This document shows, one piece after another, positions 49,016 to 58,294 of a stretch of DNA of 64,000 nucleotides; the first letter of the stretch is position 1, and each line of letters starts with the position of its first letter. Position numbers and translations under genes: made by a program. The notes beneath the pieces are model-generated. The model was not told where the DNA came from. It ran no database searches and saw nothing but the letters and a program-made list of their open reading frames with translations. The DNA comes from Bifidobacterium sp. ESL0775 (GTDB lineage: Bacteria > Actinomycetota > Actinomycetes > Actinomycetales > Bifidobacteriaceae): assembly GCF_029395475.1 (NCBI RefSeq), contig NZ_CP113917.1, positions 1,674,001 to 1,738,000 of the forward strand, given 5' to 3'.

Positions 49016-49894
49016 ATGGTTCGTGTTTCAATCGTTATCCCCGCGTACAACGAGCAGGATCGCATCGTCAGCTGCCTGGCGAACGCCGTCTGCCAAACCG
49101 TCGCGCCGTACGAGGTCATCGTGGTCGACAACCGATCCACCGACCAAACCGCCGAACTGGTCAACCATTTCATCGCCGAGAACCCGGATTCCGGGGTGAG
49201 GCTCATCCGCCAGGACCAGGAACAAGGGCTCATCCCCACACGCAATTTCGGCTTCGCGAACGCTCTCGGAGACGTGTTCGGCCGCATCGACGCGGACTGC
49301 ATGCTCAAGCCGGATTGGGTCGAGGTGGTCACCGACATCTTCGATCACGACCCCCAGGCCATGGGCGCCACCGGCCCGGCCGTCTACTATGACATGCCTG
49401 CCAAGAGGCTGGGCCTCGAGGGCGACAACAAGGTGCGCCAGGTCACCTACCGGGCCGACGGCGGCAAGGTGCTGCTCTTCGGATCCAACATGGCGGTGCG
49501 GGCCAGCGCCTGGCAACGCATCAAAGACAAGGTCTGCCGCGACAAACCGGACGTCATGCACGAGGACATCGACATCTCCCTGCACCTGATCGACCAGGGG
49601 CTCAAAACCGTCTATTCCCCGAAGATGATCACCGGCGTGAGCGCCAGGCGCATGGACACCCCGTTCTCCTCGTTCCGCAAATATATGCAACGCTTCCAGA
49701 ACACCTTTGACGCCCATCCCAACCATTCGCGTGCGCACGACACCGAACGCACGCTGTACGCGCTCTACCCCGCGCTGCGGGCCTTCTACCCCGTTTACCA
49801 GAAATACCTGGTCCACAGGGACATCAACCCCGCCGAGCGCATCTGGAGCAAGGAACAGCACGGGATCCGCCAAGAACAAACGGCAAAACAATAA
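49016..49894 (+). CDS. Glycosyltransferase, family 2
   Basis: A 292-residue soluble or peripheral family 2 enzyme. ATG at 49016 (MVRVSIVIPAYNEQDRI) is the natural GT-A start; an ATG 33 bases upstream adds an unconserved tail. No ribosome site is seen and TATATT lies directly before the start codon. Motifs: IVIPAYNE, EVIVVDNRSTDQT, GRIDADCMLKPDW (D-x-D) and VMHEDIDISLHL, whose ED pair fits the catalytic base region. No membrane anchor is visible. It is divergent from the membrane transporter gene. The acceptor is unknown; cell-surface glycans are likely. Confidence 0.88.
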   Translation: MVRVSIVIPAYNEQDRIVSCLANAVCQTVAPYEVIVVDNRSTDQTAELVNHFIAENPDSGVRLIRQDQEQGLIPTRNFGFANALGDVFGRIDADCMLKPDWVEVVTDIFDHDPQAMGATGPAVYYDMPAKRLGLEGDNKVRQVTYRADGGKVLLFGSNMAVRASAWQRIKDKVCRDKPDVMHEDIDISLHLIDQGLKTVYSPKMITGVSARRMDTPFSSFRKYMQRFQNTFDAHPNHSRAHDTERTLYALYPALRAFYPVYQKYLVHRDINPAERIWSKEQHGIRQEQTAKQ

Positions 49895-49895
49895 G

Positions 49896-49909
49896 TGTGA
49901 GCGTTCACA
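49896..49909. promoter_or_regulatory. LacI-type operator-like dyad upstream of budC
   Basis: tgtgagcgttcaca differs at one base from the symmetric core TGTGAGCGCTCACA of the ideal lac operator. A second dyad, ttgtgtcacaa, is at 49950-49960. Both lie in the 95 bp AT-rich leader of the diacetyl reductase gene. A LacI-family regulator is a reasonable guess; the 4-base spacing does not fit Rex or CRP sites. Confidence 0.4.
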
Positions 49910-49932
49910 AGCGAATAATGATTTTTGCCTAA

Positions 49933-50760
<828 letters not shown>

Positions 50761-51064
50761 GTCGGGTTCCGTCCCACTGATCCATACGATATGACGATGC
50801 GGATGCCAGCTTATTGCCGTGCATCCGCATCGTTTTAGTTTCGGCGCCTCTTGACCGCGGGCATCCAGCAAACGTATTACATTCGTGAATAACCTCTTAT
50901 ATTGTCCTTTCCATAGACCGCGCACGCGAGTATGCCCCATTGATTCTTCGAAAGCGCGAAACGCCTTTGTCCGCACGAAATCGCCTGCCCTCCGGTATCG
51001 GAACCTCGCGTGTTAAAATGTATAACCTATTTGGCGATACAAGGAAGAAGGAACGCGCAAAGCA
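50761..51064. other. 304 bp gap between budC and the mgtC-like gene
   Basis: The first third holds the budC terminator (50794-50836). The rest is non-coding; the stretch gttaaaatgtataacc (51013 region) before the mgtC-like gene is promoter-like. Nothing else is recognised. Confidence 0.5.
50794..50837 (+). terminator. Rho-independent terminator of budC
   Basis: acgatgcggatgc (50794-50806) pairs perfectly over 13 bases with gcatccgcatcgt (50821-50833), followed by tttt. Confidence 0.88.
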
Positions 51065-51778
51065 ATGGGAACACAACTGGCGATGTGGGGCTGGCAGGCC
51101 CTTTATCTTTTTGAGGCGTTGGTTTTGTCGACCGCCATCGGCCTCGAGCGTCAGGCCAAGCACAAGGACGCCGGCACGCGCACCCACGCCTTGGTGGGCG
51201 TCGGCTCGGCGTTGTTCGTCATCATCAGCAAATACGGCTTCATGGACGTGCTCTCCGCCGACGTGCACCTCGACCCGGCGCGCGTGGCCGCTCAGATCGT
51301 CTCCGGCATCGGCTTCATCGGCGCCGGCGTCGTCTTCACCCAGCGTTCCCACGTGCGGGGGCTGACCACGGCGGCCTCCATCTGGATGACCGCGGCCATC
51401 GGCTCGGCTTGCGGCGCAGGGCTGTTCGTACCCGCCCTGGTGTGCACCATCCTTTATTTCCTTGCGGTCACGTTGCTGCCGTTCCTCACCAGGATCATCG
51501 CTCCGGGCTATGGCAACGATGACATGCTGCGCCTGAGATACCGCGACGGCCATGGCATCCTGCGCTCGATTCTTTCGGTGTGCGCCATCCACGGCGTTTC
51601 GGTGGAGGGATTCTCCACCCGCAAGTCCAAAGACAGCGACGACGAGGAGCCTGGCAGCCGCGGGCATGTCGTCTCCGCCGATTTGGAGGTGCGGGGCCGG
51701 GACAGCAAGGCGCTGATCGGCGACTTGAGCGACATCGACGGTGTGATTTCCGTCACAAGAATCAATAATAACGATTGA
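51065..51778 (+). CDS. MgtC/SapB-family membrane protein
   Basis: A 237-residue protein. The N-terminal 150 residues have four membrane segments with the family signature: LVLSTAIGLERQAKHKDAG, THALVGVGSALFVIIS, RVAAQIVSGIGFIGAGVVF (G-x-G-F-I-G-A-G), VRGLTTAASIWMTAAIGSACG and LVCTILYFLAVTLLPFL. The C-terminal part is a soluble ACT-like domain. In pathogens MgtC controls ATP synthase and Mg2+ response; in commensals the role is unclear. ATG at 51065, with aagga 12 bases upstream. Monocistronic. Confidence 0.9.
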   Translation: MGTQLAMWGWQALYLFEALVLSTAIGLERQAKHKDAGTRTHALVGVGSALFVIISKYGFMDVLSADVHLDPARVAAQIVSGIGFIGAGVVFTQRSHVRGLTTAASIWMTAAIGSACGAGLFVPALVCTILYFLAVTLLPFLTRIIAPGYGNDDMLRLRYRDGHGILRSILSVCAIHGVSVEGFSTRKSKDSDDEEPGSRGHVVSADLEVRGRDSKALIGDLSDIDGVISVTRINNND

Positions 51779-51906
51779 CGTTTATCTCCCGCATTCGGGA
51801 AACGATGGCCTTAAGGGATAAAATCGGAGTATCCGATATCGGCTCTCATGCTATATTGGGTACGTTCGTTTGAATACCAAGTATTTTGCCGAGAGGTCTG
51901 GTGAGC

Positions 51907-52878
51907 ATGCCACATCAACAGGAACTCCTGTTGCGCGACGATTTGAAGCGCGTGGTGGAAACGTTGCACCATGAAGAGGACAACGTCACCCCGTACCGCG
52001 ACGATTACCGTCGTTTGCTCGACAACCATGGCAAGATGGTCCGCGCCTCGCTGGTGCTCCTGTTCTCCTACGCCATGCACCAAGGCAAGCCGCAAGCCGC
52101 CTCCCAACGCGTCATCACCGGCGCGGCCGCCATCGAGATGCTGCACCTGGCGACTTTGGTCCACGACGACGTGCTCGACAACGCCTCCGTGCGGCGCAAC
52201 GAGCCCACGGTGCAGACCACGCGCGGCAACAAGGCCGCCATCTACCTGGGCGACCTCATCCTCTCGCGTTACATGGAGATCATGGCCACCATTGCCCCGG
52301 GCAAAGGTTTCATCGTCGAGCAGGCGCACACCGTCAACGAGATCGTCGCCGGCGACCTGTTGCAGGAACGCGCCAGGCACGACACCGGCATCACCAAGGA
52401 CTACTACGAACGGGCCATCGCCGGAAAGACCGCGGCGCTGTTCCGCCTGGCGGCCCTCACCGGGATCAAGCTGACCGTCGACTCCCCTGCCGCCAAAACG
52501 CTTGAGCAGGCGGCGGCATTCGGCGAACATCTGGGCATCGCTTTCCAGATTCTTGATGACATCGAGGATTTCAACGTCGCGCACGACACCGGCAAACCGA
52601 AACTCGAGGACATCCGCGACGGCATCTACACCCTGCCGGTCATTCTGGCGATCAAGGCCGATCCGTCGTTCGTCGGCATCGTCAAGCTCGACGACCCGCT
52701 CAAGGTGCTCGACTATTTCAAGGCCAATCCCCAGTTCATCAAAGCGGCAAAGGACGAGGCTTTGAAGCATCTCAAAGCCGCCAAGGACGTCATCGCCGAC
52801 ACCAAGTACCCGTCGATCAACGCCGGCACCGTCAAAGCCTTGACCGGCGTCATCGACAAATACATCAAGACACTCTGA
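51907..52878 (+). CDS. Polyprenyl diphosphate synthase
   Basis: A 323-residue trans-prenyltransferase. ATG at 51907 (MPHQQELLLRDDL) is used; GTG at 51901 is an alternative, both behind gagagg. The first aspartate-rich motif is LVHDDVLDN, with R-R following it (ASVRRNEPTV), and the second is FQILDDIEDF. KMVRASLVLL and GKTAALFRLA fit long-chain synthases. It condenses isopentenyl units into the tail of a quinone or carrier lipid. It converges on cydC, so a role in making or modifying the quinone used by the cyd and ndh products is attractive but unproven; undecaprenyl or carotenoid precursors are alternatives. Confidence 0.88.
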   Translation: MPHQQELLLRDDLKRVVETLHHEEDNVTPYRDDYRRLLDNHGKMVRASLVLLFSYAMHQGKPQAASQRVITGAAAIEMLHLATLVHDDVLDNASVRRNEPTVQTTRGNKAAIYLGDLILSRYMEIMATIAPGKGFIVEQAHTVNEIVAGDLLQERARHDTGITKDYYERAIAGKTAALFRLAALTGIKLTVDSPAAKTLEQAAAFGEHLGIAFQILDDIEDFNVAHDTGKPKLEDIRDGIYTLPVILAIKADPSFVGIVKLDDPLKVLDYFKANPQFIKAAKDEALKHLKAAKDVIADTKYPSINAGTVKALTGVIDKYIKTL

Positions 52879-52946
52879 GTTCCAGACGTCGTCGGTATCG
52901 AACGGCTGCTTCGATGCCGCACCGGTTATCGCCATGATGAAATCAT

Positions 52947-52983
52947 TGACGGGTGGATACGCAACTTGCCTATCCACCCGTCA
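52947..52983. terminator. Bidirectional terminator between prenyl synthase and cydC
   Basis: tgacgggtggata (52947-52959) pairs perfectly with tatccacccgtca (52971-52983), an 11-base loop between convergent genes. Confidence 0.8.
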
Positions 52984-53018
52984 GTTCAAATCACTCAAGT
53001 TCGGCTTGCGCCGGACTC

Positions 53019-55073
53019 TTACCGCGCCATTTCCAGCTCGCCTACGTCAAGGCGGTAGAGTTCACGGAACCGCTCATTGGTGCGGTAGAGCTCGGTGGGA
53101 GCACCCTGCATAGCGATCTTGCCGTTGTCAAGGAAGATGACCTTGTCGGATTGCTCGAGGCCTTGCAGATGGTGGGTGACCCAGAGCATCGTGCGGTCGC
53201 CTGCGGCGGAGAAGATCATCGACATCAGCTCGCGTTCGGTGATCGGGTCGAGGCCGATGGTCGGTTCGTCAAGCAAGATCACCGGGGTTTCCTTCAAAAC
53301 GATGCGCGCGAGGGCGATGCGCTGGCGCTGGCCGCCAGAGAAACGTTGGCCAGCCTCATCGACTGAAGTGTCGATACCGTCGGGAAGCGCACGGACGGTT
53401 TCGTCAAGCTGCACGGCCTTGAGCGCCGCCCACACGTCCTCGTCGGTGGCGTCGGGAGCGCCCAGACGCACATTCTCGGCGATGGTGGAATTGAACAGGA
53501 ACGCCTGCTGGTTGAGGTAACCGAAGACGCGGGCACGCTCGTCCTGCAATGCCGCGACGGGAATGCCATTGATGGTGATACTGCCTTGTTGCGGAACCAA
53601 ATCGCCAAGCAGAAGCTGCAGAATCGTGGTCTTGCCTTCGCCGCTGGGGCCGAGCAACGCGACCTTCTCCCCCGCCTTGATATGCAGGGTGAAGTCATCG
53701 AGCAATGTTGGCTGGCCGGGGCCGTAGGCGAAGGTGACGTGGTCGAAGGCAATCTCCTCAACAGGCCCATTGAGCTTTTGCTGCTCGACAGGAACTTGCT
53801 GGCGCGCCTCGACGCGATCGGTAAGGTCGTTCAGGTGTTCGAGCGAATCGCTGTACAGCGGTATCTCGGCGGTGGCCTGGGCCACGTTGATGAAGCAATC
53901 GACCAGCGGGAAGACCGCAAGCACGATGGAGGCGGACCAGTCGGCGATGGATTTGGAGCCGGTCATGGTCAATCCCGCGCCGACCATCAGGCCGATGGCG
54001 ATGACACCGAAAATGACCTGGATGGCGAAGTTACGCCAGCGTTCGAAGATCTTCTGTTGATCCTTGCTCTCCTGGATACGCCGGTATTCGTCGACGCCGA
54101 TGGAGACAAAATCCTTGTCCTTGTGGGTGATCACCCAATCGCTCAGACCGAGATAGCTTTCGGTGACCTTGGTGTATTCCTGTGCCTGCTGTTGCTTTTC
54201 CAGCGCGAAATGGCCGGTCGAGAAACTCAGCGAAACCAGCGGGATGAGGATCAGCACCAGCGCCAGCATCACGAAGAGCAGCAAAGAGGAAACCCATGAG
54301 AAGACGCCCATGGCGATGGTAACGACGATCCAGAGGATATAGGCCACCACGGTCGGGAAAATGGTGCGCAGGTAGAAGTTCTCGAGGTGGTCGAGATCAT
54401 CGGCCAGAAGACTCAGGACGCTGCCGGTACGCTCATGCTCGTTCAAGAACGCGGCATCCTTGGAAAGCGTGCGGTAAAGCTGCACACGCAGCTTGGAGAT
54501 GACGTGCAGCACCCAGTCGTGGCTTTTGAGCTGTTCGACGTATTTGAACACGGGCCGGCCGATGCCGAAAGCGCGGGTCAGGACGATCGGCACGTAGACC
54601 ATGAGGATGTTGTAGGGCATGCGCGCCGAACGGTTGATGAGGTAACCGGCGGTGAACATCAAGGCCGCGGCGCAGATGAAGGTCATCGATCCCAGGAAGA
54701 AAATGAAGGCAAGGGTACCCTTGTTTTCCTTCAAATACGGCCAGAACCAATGGTCGTTATTCCAGATTTTCAGGTAATCGCTCAGTTTCGACTTGTCTTT
54801 GGCCGAAGACGAAGACGATGACACAGCAGCCGTAGCGGTCTCGTCGCTGCCGCTATTGGCCTTGCCGTTCCGACCGTTCTCAGCTTTCAAGTTCTTCGCG
54901 ACTTCCGTGTCCGGCGAGACTTCCATACCGTCCATAGCTTTCGTACCGGTTGTGGGCTTCGTGCTGGTTGAGACTTGTGTGCTGTCGTTTTCGTTCATGT
55001 CGGTTGGGTTCATGGTCGTCTTGGATGGGGTCGCGTTCGGATTGTCTTGCGATTCAGTTGAGATACTGGTCAA
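53019..55073 (-). CDS. cydC: Cytochrome bd assembly ABC exporter subunit CydC
   Basis: A 684-residue ABC exporter half. It starts with TTG at 55073 (gggagg 8 bases upstream), overlapping the end of cydD by 20 bases. The first 100 or so residues are Ser/Thr/Asn-rich and precede the conserved membrane domain (WPYLKENKGTLAFIFFLGSM..., MPYNILMVYVPIVLTRAFGIGRPVFKYVEQL). The ATPase has Walker A GPSGEGKTT (near 475), signature SGGQRQRIALARI and DEPTIGLD. With CydD it exports glutathione or cysteine-type thiols, or handles haem, needed to assemble cytochrome bd. The polar N-terminal extension is unusual for CydC. Confidence 0.93.
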   Translation of the reverse strand: MTSISTESQDNPNATPSKTTMNPTDMNENDSTQVSTSTKPTTGTKAMDGMEVSPDTEVAKNLKAENGRNGKANSGSDETATAAVSSSSSSAKDKSKLSDYLKIWNNDHWFWPYLKENKGTLAFIFFLGSMTFICAAALMFTAGYLINRSARMPYNILMVYVPIVLTRAFGIGRPVFKYVEQLKSHDWVLHVISKLRVQLYRTLSKDAAFLNEHERTGSVLSLLADDLDHLENFYLRTIFPTVVAYILWIVVTIAMGVFSWVSSLLLFVMLALVLILIPLVSLSFSTGHFALEKQQQAQEYTKVTESYLGLSDWVITHKDKDFVSIGVDEYRRIQESKDQQKIFERWRNFAIQVIFGVIAIGLMVGAGLTMTGSKSIADWSASIVLAVFPLVDCFINVAQATAEIPLYSDSLEHLNDLTDRVEARQQVPVEQQKLNGPVEEIAFDHVTFAYGPGQPTLLDDFTLHIKAGEKVALLGPSGEGKTTILQLLLGDLVPQQGSITINGIPVAALQDERARVFGYLNQQAFLFNSTIAENVRLGAPDATDEDVWAALKAVQLDETVRALPDGIDTSVDEAGQRFSGGQRQRIALARIVLKETPVILLDEPTIGLDPITERELMSMIFSAAGDRTMLWVTHHLQGLEQSDKVIFLDNGKIAMQGAPTELYRTNERFRELYRLDVGELEMAR

Positions 55074-57087
55074 TCTGGTTACCTCCCATCTCGCTGATCA
55101 GGCGGTCCAACGGACCACCCGCTCCGATCAGTTCCTTTGGTGTTCCGGATTCGACCACTTGGCCTTCGTCCAGCACCAGCACCTGGTCGACGTTCGCCAG
55201 CCAGTGCAGGCGGTGTGTGGCGAGGATGACCAGATGGTTCTCCATGATCGGCAGCAATGTCTTTTTGAGGTCGTATTCGGTTTCGATGTCAAGGTGCGCG
55301 GTGGGCTCGTCGAAGAGCAAGACCTCGCGGGACTTGTCGAGAAGGACACGGGCCAAGGCGATGCGTTGGGCCTGCCCGCCGCTGATGCCGCGGTTGCCCT
55401 CCCCTATCAAGGTGTCAAGCCCATCGGCAAGCTCCGCCAGCCACTCGTCCAAACCGGCTTCGTGGGCAGCGGCCTTGACATCTTCATCGTTGGCATCATT
55501 GACATAGAAACGGATGTTGTCGGCTATGGAACCGCTGAAAATGTATGGCGTCTGCGGAATGTAGCTGATATGACGCTGCCAGACTCGAACATTGAAATTA
55601 TCGAGTCTGTGTCCGTCGAGTTCGATGGAACCGGCGTGTGGGATGTTGAATCCGGCCAGCAGATTGACAAGCGTCGACTTGCCGGCACCAGATTTGCCGA
55701 TGACTGCGATCTTGCCATAACCTTTGAAACTCATCGAAACGTGATGCAAAGCATCAGGTTGTGTTTCGGCCTGTTCCACGATCGTGCCAGCACCGGCCTT
55801 CTTCGGCTCGACATCTTTTTCATCAGAACCAACTGAGGCATTCGAAGGAGCAGAAGCGGACTCAACGCTTGATTGCTGGTCTTGTGCAGCAACTTTCTCA
55901 CCACGACCACGGCGCCTCTTGGACTTGGAGTCGCCGGAACCGTCAGGCTTCTTGCCGTCCTCACCTTCACGTTGCTGTTCCACGGCGTTCATGGCGACAT
56001 TATGGCTGGCCACGCTTTGAACGTCATCGTCACCTTGCAGTTTGCTGCCTGCGGGATAGGCAAAGTCGACATCCTCGAGCTTGAGCTCGCTGTCGGCTTT
56101 CCAGCCGTCCCATTGGGTTTCGGTATCCTGCGGGGTTTCGGAGCTGTCGATGAAGCTCATGATGTCATGCAAGGCGTTCTTGCCGTCGAGCGTGGCGTGG
56201 TAGTTGTCGCCGAACTGACGCACCGGCAGGAAGTAATCAGGAGCCATAATCAGCGCGAACATAGCTGGGAAGAGCGGCATGGTGCCATTGACCAGTCTCA
56301 GGCCGAGGAACACGGCCATGATGGCAATGCCGAGCGTGGTGAACCAGTCGAGGGCGAAAGTCGAGGTCATAGCCACTTTGAGCACGTCGATGGTGCGTTT
56401 GCGGAAGCGTTCGCTGACGCTGTAAATCTCACCCTCGTATTCCTTGTCGACACCAAGCATTTTCAGCGTCGGCAGGCCGAGGATGCTGTCGACGAATTTG
56501 GTATTGAGGATGTTGAATTGGGCGTACTGCTTGTTGGAGCGGTCTCGGGCGGCGAGGCCCAGAATGACCATGAAGAAGATGATCAGCGGATACATCAGCA
56601 GCAGAATCAGTCCGCTGACCCAGTCCTGCCACCAGACGGCAATCAGGATGACCAAGGAGATCAGCATCATGTCGGTCATCTTCGGCAGGAGGATCTCAAT
56701 ATAGCTTTTGACCTGGTCGAGGCCGTCGATCAGCATCGTCACCGTCGAACCAGTGCCGCGCGAAGCCAACGCCTGCGGCCCCAAACGGAAAATCTTCTCC
56801 TGCAGCTGCGGGCGAATCTCACCAGCCACATACTTGCCGTATTTACTGGAGATACGTTGTTTGGCCACATCGCACAAGTGACGCAACGCGTAGAAGGCGA
56901 GGAATTCGATGGCCGGAGAGACCAGCGCGGAGACGGCATGCTGCTTCCAGATCTCGACCAGCCCGCGGGCCAAGCCATGGGCCTGTCCGACGATGCACAG
57001 CGCCTGCGCCAAGGAAAGCAACGCCAGAAGCCCCATGCGTTGCCGCACCCCGTCGAACCTGAATAGGCTTTTATCAATCACAGCCAA
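55054..57087 (-). CDS. cydD: Cytochrome bd assembly ABC exporter subunit CydD
   Basis: A 677-residue partner of CydC. The N-terminal start MAVIDKSLFRFDGVRQRM and the six-helix domain with LILLLMYPLIIFFMVILGLAA and VDSILGLPTLKMLG are typical of CydD. A linker of about 100 residues, Lys/Arg/Gly/Ser-rich (GSGDSKSKRRRGRGEK), is inserted between the start of the nucleotide domain (LKLEDVDFAYPAGSK) and the rest (LHHVSMSFKGYGKIAVIG). The ATPase has GKSGAGKST (near 466) and SGGQAQRIALARV (near 569). It lies 136 bp after cydB with a long hairpin between. The inserted linker within the ATPase domain is odd and may be a lineage-specific loop. Confidence 0.93.
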   Translation of the reverse strand: MAVIDKSLFRFDGVRQRMGLLALLSLAQALCIVGQAHGLARGLVEIWKQHAVSALVSPAIEFLAFYALRHLCDVAKQRISSKYGKYVAGEIRPQLQEKIFRLGPQALASRGTGSTVTMLIDGLDQVKSYIEILLPKMTDMMLISLVILIAVWWQDWVSGLILLLMYPLIIFFMVILGLAARDRSNKQYAQFNILNTKFVDSILGLPTLKMLGVDKEYEGEIYSVSERFRKRTIDVLKVAMTSTFALDWFTTLGIAIMAVFLGLRLVNGTMPLFPAMFALIMAPDYFLPVRQFGDNYHATLDGKNALHDIMSFIDSSETPQDTETQWDGWKADSELKLEDVDFAYPAGSKLQGDDDVQSVASHNVAMNAVEQQREGEDGKKPDGSGDSKSKRRRGRGEKVAAQDQQSSVESASAPSNASVGSDEKDVEPKKAGAGTIVEQAETQPDALHHVSMSFKGYGKIAVIGKSGAGKSTLVNLLAGFNIPHAGSIELDGHRLDNFNVRVWQRHISYIPQTPYIFSGSIADNIRFYVNDANDEDVKAAAHEAGLDEWLAELADGLDTLIGEGNRGISGGQAQRIALARVLLDKSREVLLFDEPTAHLDIETEYDLKKTLLPIMENHLVILATHRLHWLANVDQVLVLDEGQVVESGTPKELIGAGGPLDRLISEMGGNQIDQYLN

Positions 57088-57122
57088 TCCCCTACCTTAT
57101 GGATATTCTCAAGACAAAGAAA

Positions 57123-57184
57123 GCCCGATGCTCTCGTGGCAATGAACATTATCGCATGTTCATGCCGCGCATGAGACATCGGGC
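57123..57184. repeat. Long hairpin between cydB and cydD
   Basis: gcccgatg (57123-57130) pairs with catcgggc (57177-57184), the middle of each arm pairs imperfectly, and atgaac (57142-57147) pairs with gttcat (57158-57163) around a 10-base loop. It could protect cydAB mRNA or attenuate cydDC. Confidence 0.6.
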
Positions 57185-57223
57185 ATTGATTTCAGCTTCC
57201 CATTGGAAACGGATGTCAATCCG

Positions 57224-58294
57224 TTACTGCGCCAACGCCGCCTTGATGGAAGCCGGCGAATCGTCCGTGATCAGACGCTTGCGCTGGATGTAATACGACC
57301 AGACGAAGTAGACCAAGACGATCGGCAGCAGGCAGCACAGCACGATGGTCATGATCTCCAACGTGTACTGCGAAGACGAGGCCACATGCACGGCAAGGCT
57401 CTTGGCCGGATCGGTCGCGATCATCACGTTCGGGAAAAGCCCGTTGAAGATGAAGGCGATGATGCCGGCAAGGGTGACGCCAGAGGACACGAAGGCGAAA
57501 CCGCCGCGCTTCTTGTATGCGGAGATATGGCCGCAAATGGTCGCGGCCAGGATGACCACGGTGATCAGAAGCGTGGACCAGGTGCGACGCTGGTAGAAAT
57601 CAGTGAAGAAGAACGCCAGGATCACGAAGACCACAAGGGCCGGGTAGGCGATCCAGTAGACCTTCTTGGAAGTGTTGAGCATCCTCTCGGACGTCTTCTT
57701 GTCGAGCTTCAGGCTCAGGAAGTGCAGTCCGTGCAGGAAGCTGAAGAACACCACAGCCACGCCGCCGACGATGGAAAGCCAGTTGACCACGTCAAAGAAT
57801 CCGGCGCGGACGTTGCCAGCCGCGTCCATCGGGACGCCCTGGATGACGCTGGTGAGCATCATGCCCAAGCCGAATGGCGCGATGACGCTGCCGGCAAAGT
57901 TGGCCCACTGCCAGACGCTGCGTTCACAATCTGTGACCGAATGGGCGGCGAACTCAAAGGAGACGCCACGCAGGATAAGGCCAACAAGGACAATGAAGAG
58001 CAGCAGATAGTAGCCGGAGAACAGGCTTGCGTACCAGAGCGGGAATGACGCGAACATCGCGCCGCCGCCGGTGATGAGCCAGACCTCGTTGCCGTCCCAG
58101 TGCGGGCCGACCGCGCGCATGTACAGCGCACGCTCGTCGCCGTTGTGGGCCAGAACGCGGGTGGCCATGCCGACACCGAAATCGATGCCGTCGAGGAAGA
58201 GGAAGATGGCGAACACCAGTGCGATCACAAAGAACCACAGCAATTGCAGGAGATTGTTGCCATCGATCAATGGCTTAGCGAGAAACTCGGTCAT
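57224..58294 (-). CDS. cydB: Cytochrome bd quinol oxidase subunit II
   Basis: A 356-residue membrane protein with about eight helices. The family opening LLWFFVIALVFAIFLFLDGIDFGVGM (in pieces) includes the D-G-x-D-F-G-x-G block; GPHWDGNEVWLITGGGAMFASFP and LRGVSFEFAAHS are also typical. ATG at 58294 overlaps the cydA stop by 4 bases (ATGA). With CydA it forms the quinol oxidase that reduces O2 to water without proton pumping but with high oxygen affinity. The length is normal and no defects are seen. Confidence 0.95.
   Translation of the reverse strand: MTEFLAKPLIDGNNLLQLLWFFVIALVFAIFLFLDGIDFGVGMATRVLAHNGDERALYMRAVGPHWDGNEVWLITGGGAMFASFPLWYASLFSGYYLLLFIVLVGLILRGVSFEFAAHSVTDCERSVWQWANFAGSVIAPFGLGMMLTSVIQGVPMDAAGNVRAGFFDVVNWLSIVGGVAVVFFSFLHGLHFLSLKLDKKTSERMLNTSKKVYWIAYPALVVFVILAFFFTDFYQRRTWSTLLITVVILAATICGHISAYKKRGGFAFVSSGVTLAGIIAFIFNGLFPNVMIATDPAKSLAVHVASSSQYTLEIMTIVLCCLLPIVLVYFVWSYYIQRKRLITDDSPASIKAALAQ

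Noticed and set aside
49896..49909. Rex (redox) operator before budC
   Set aside because: Rex sites need TTGTGAA-N4-TTCACAA; here the half-sites are 4 bases apart and the left half lacks AA, which fits a LacI-type site better.
52947..52983. Third copy of the ettA-tesB palindrome
   Set aside because: The stem (gggtggata/tatccaccc) looks similar at first sight, but the arm is shorter and the loop has none of the conserved unpaired segments; it is a plain terminator between convergent genes.
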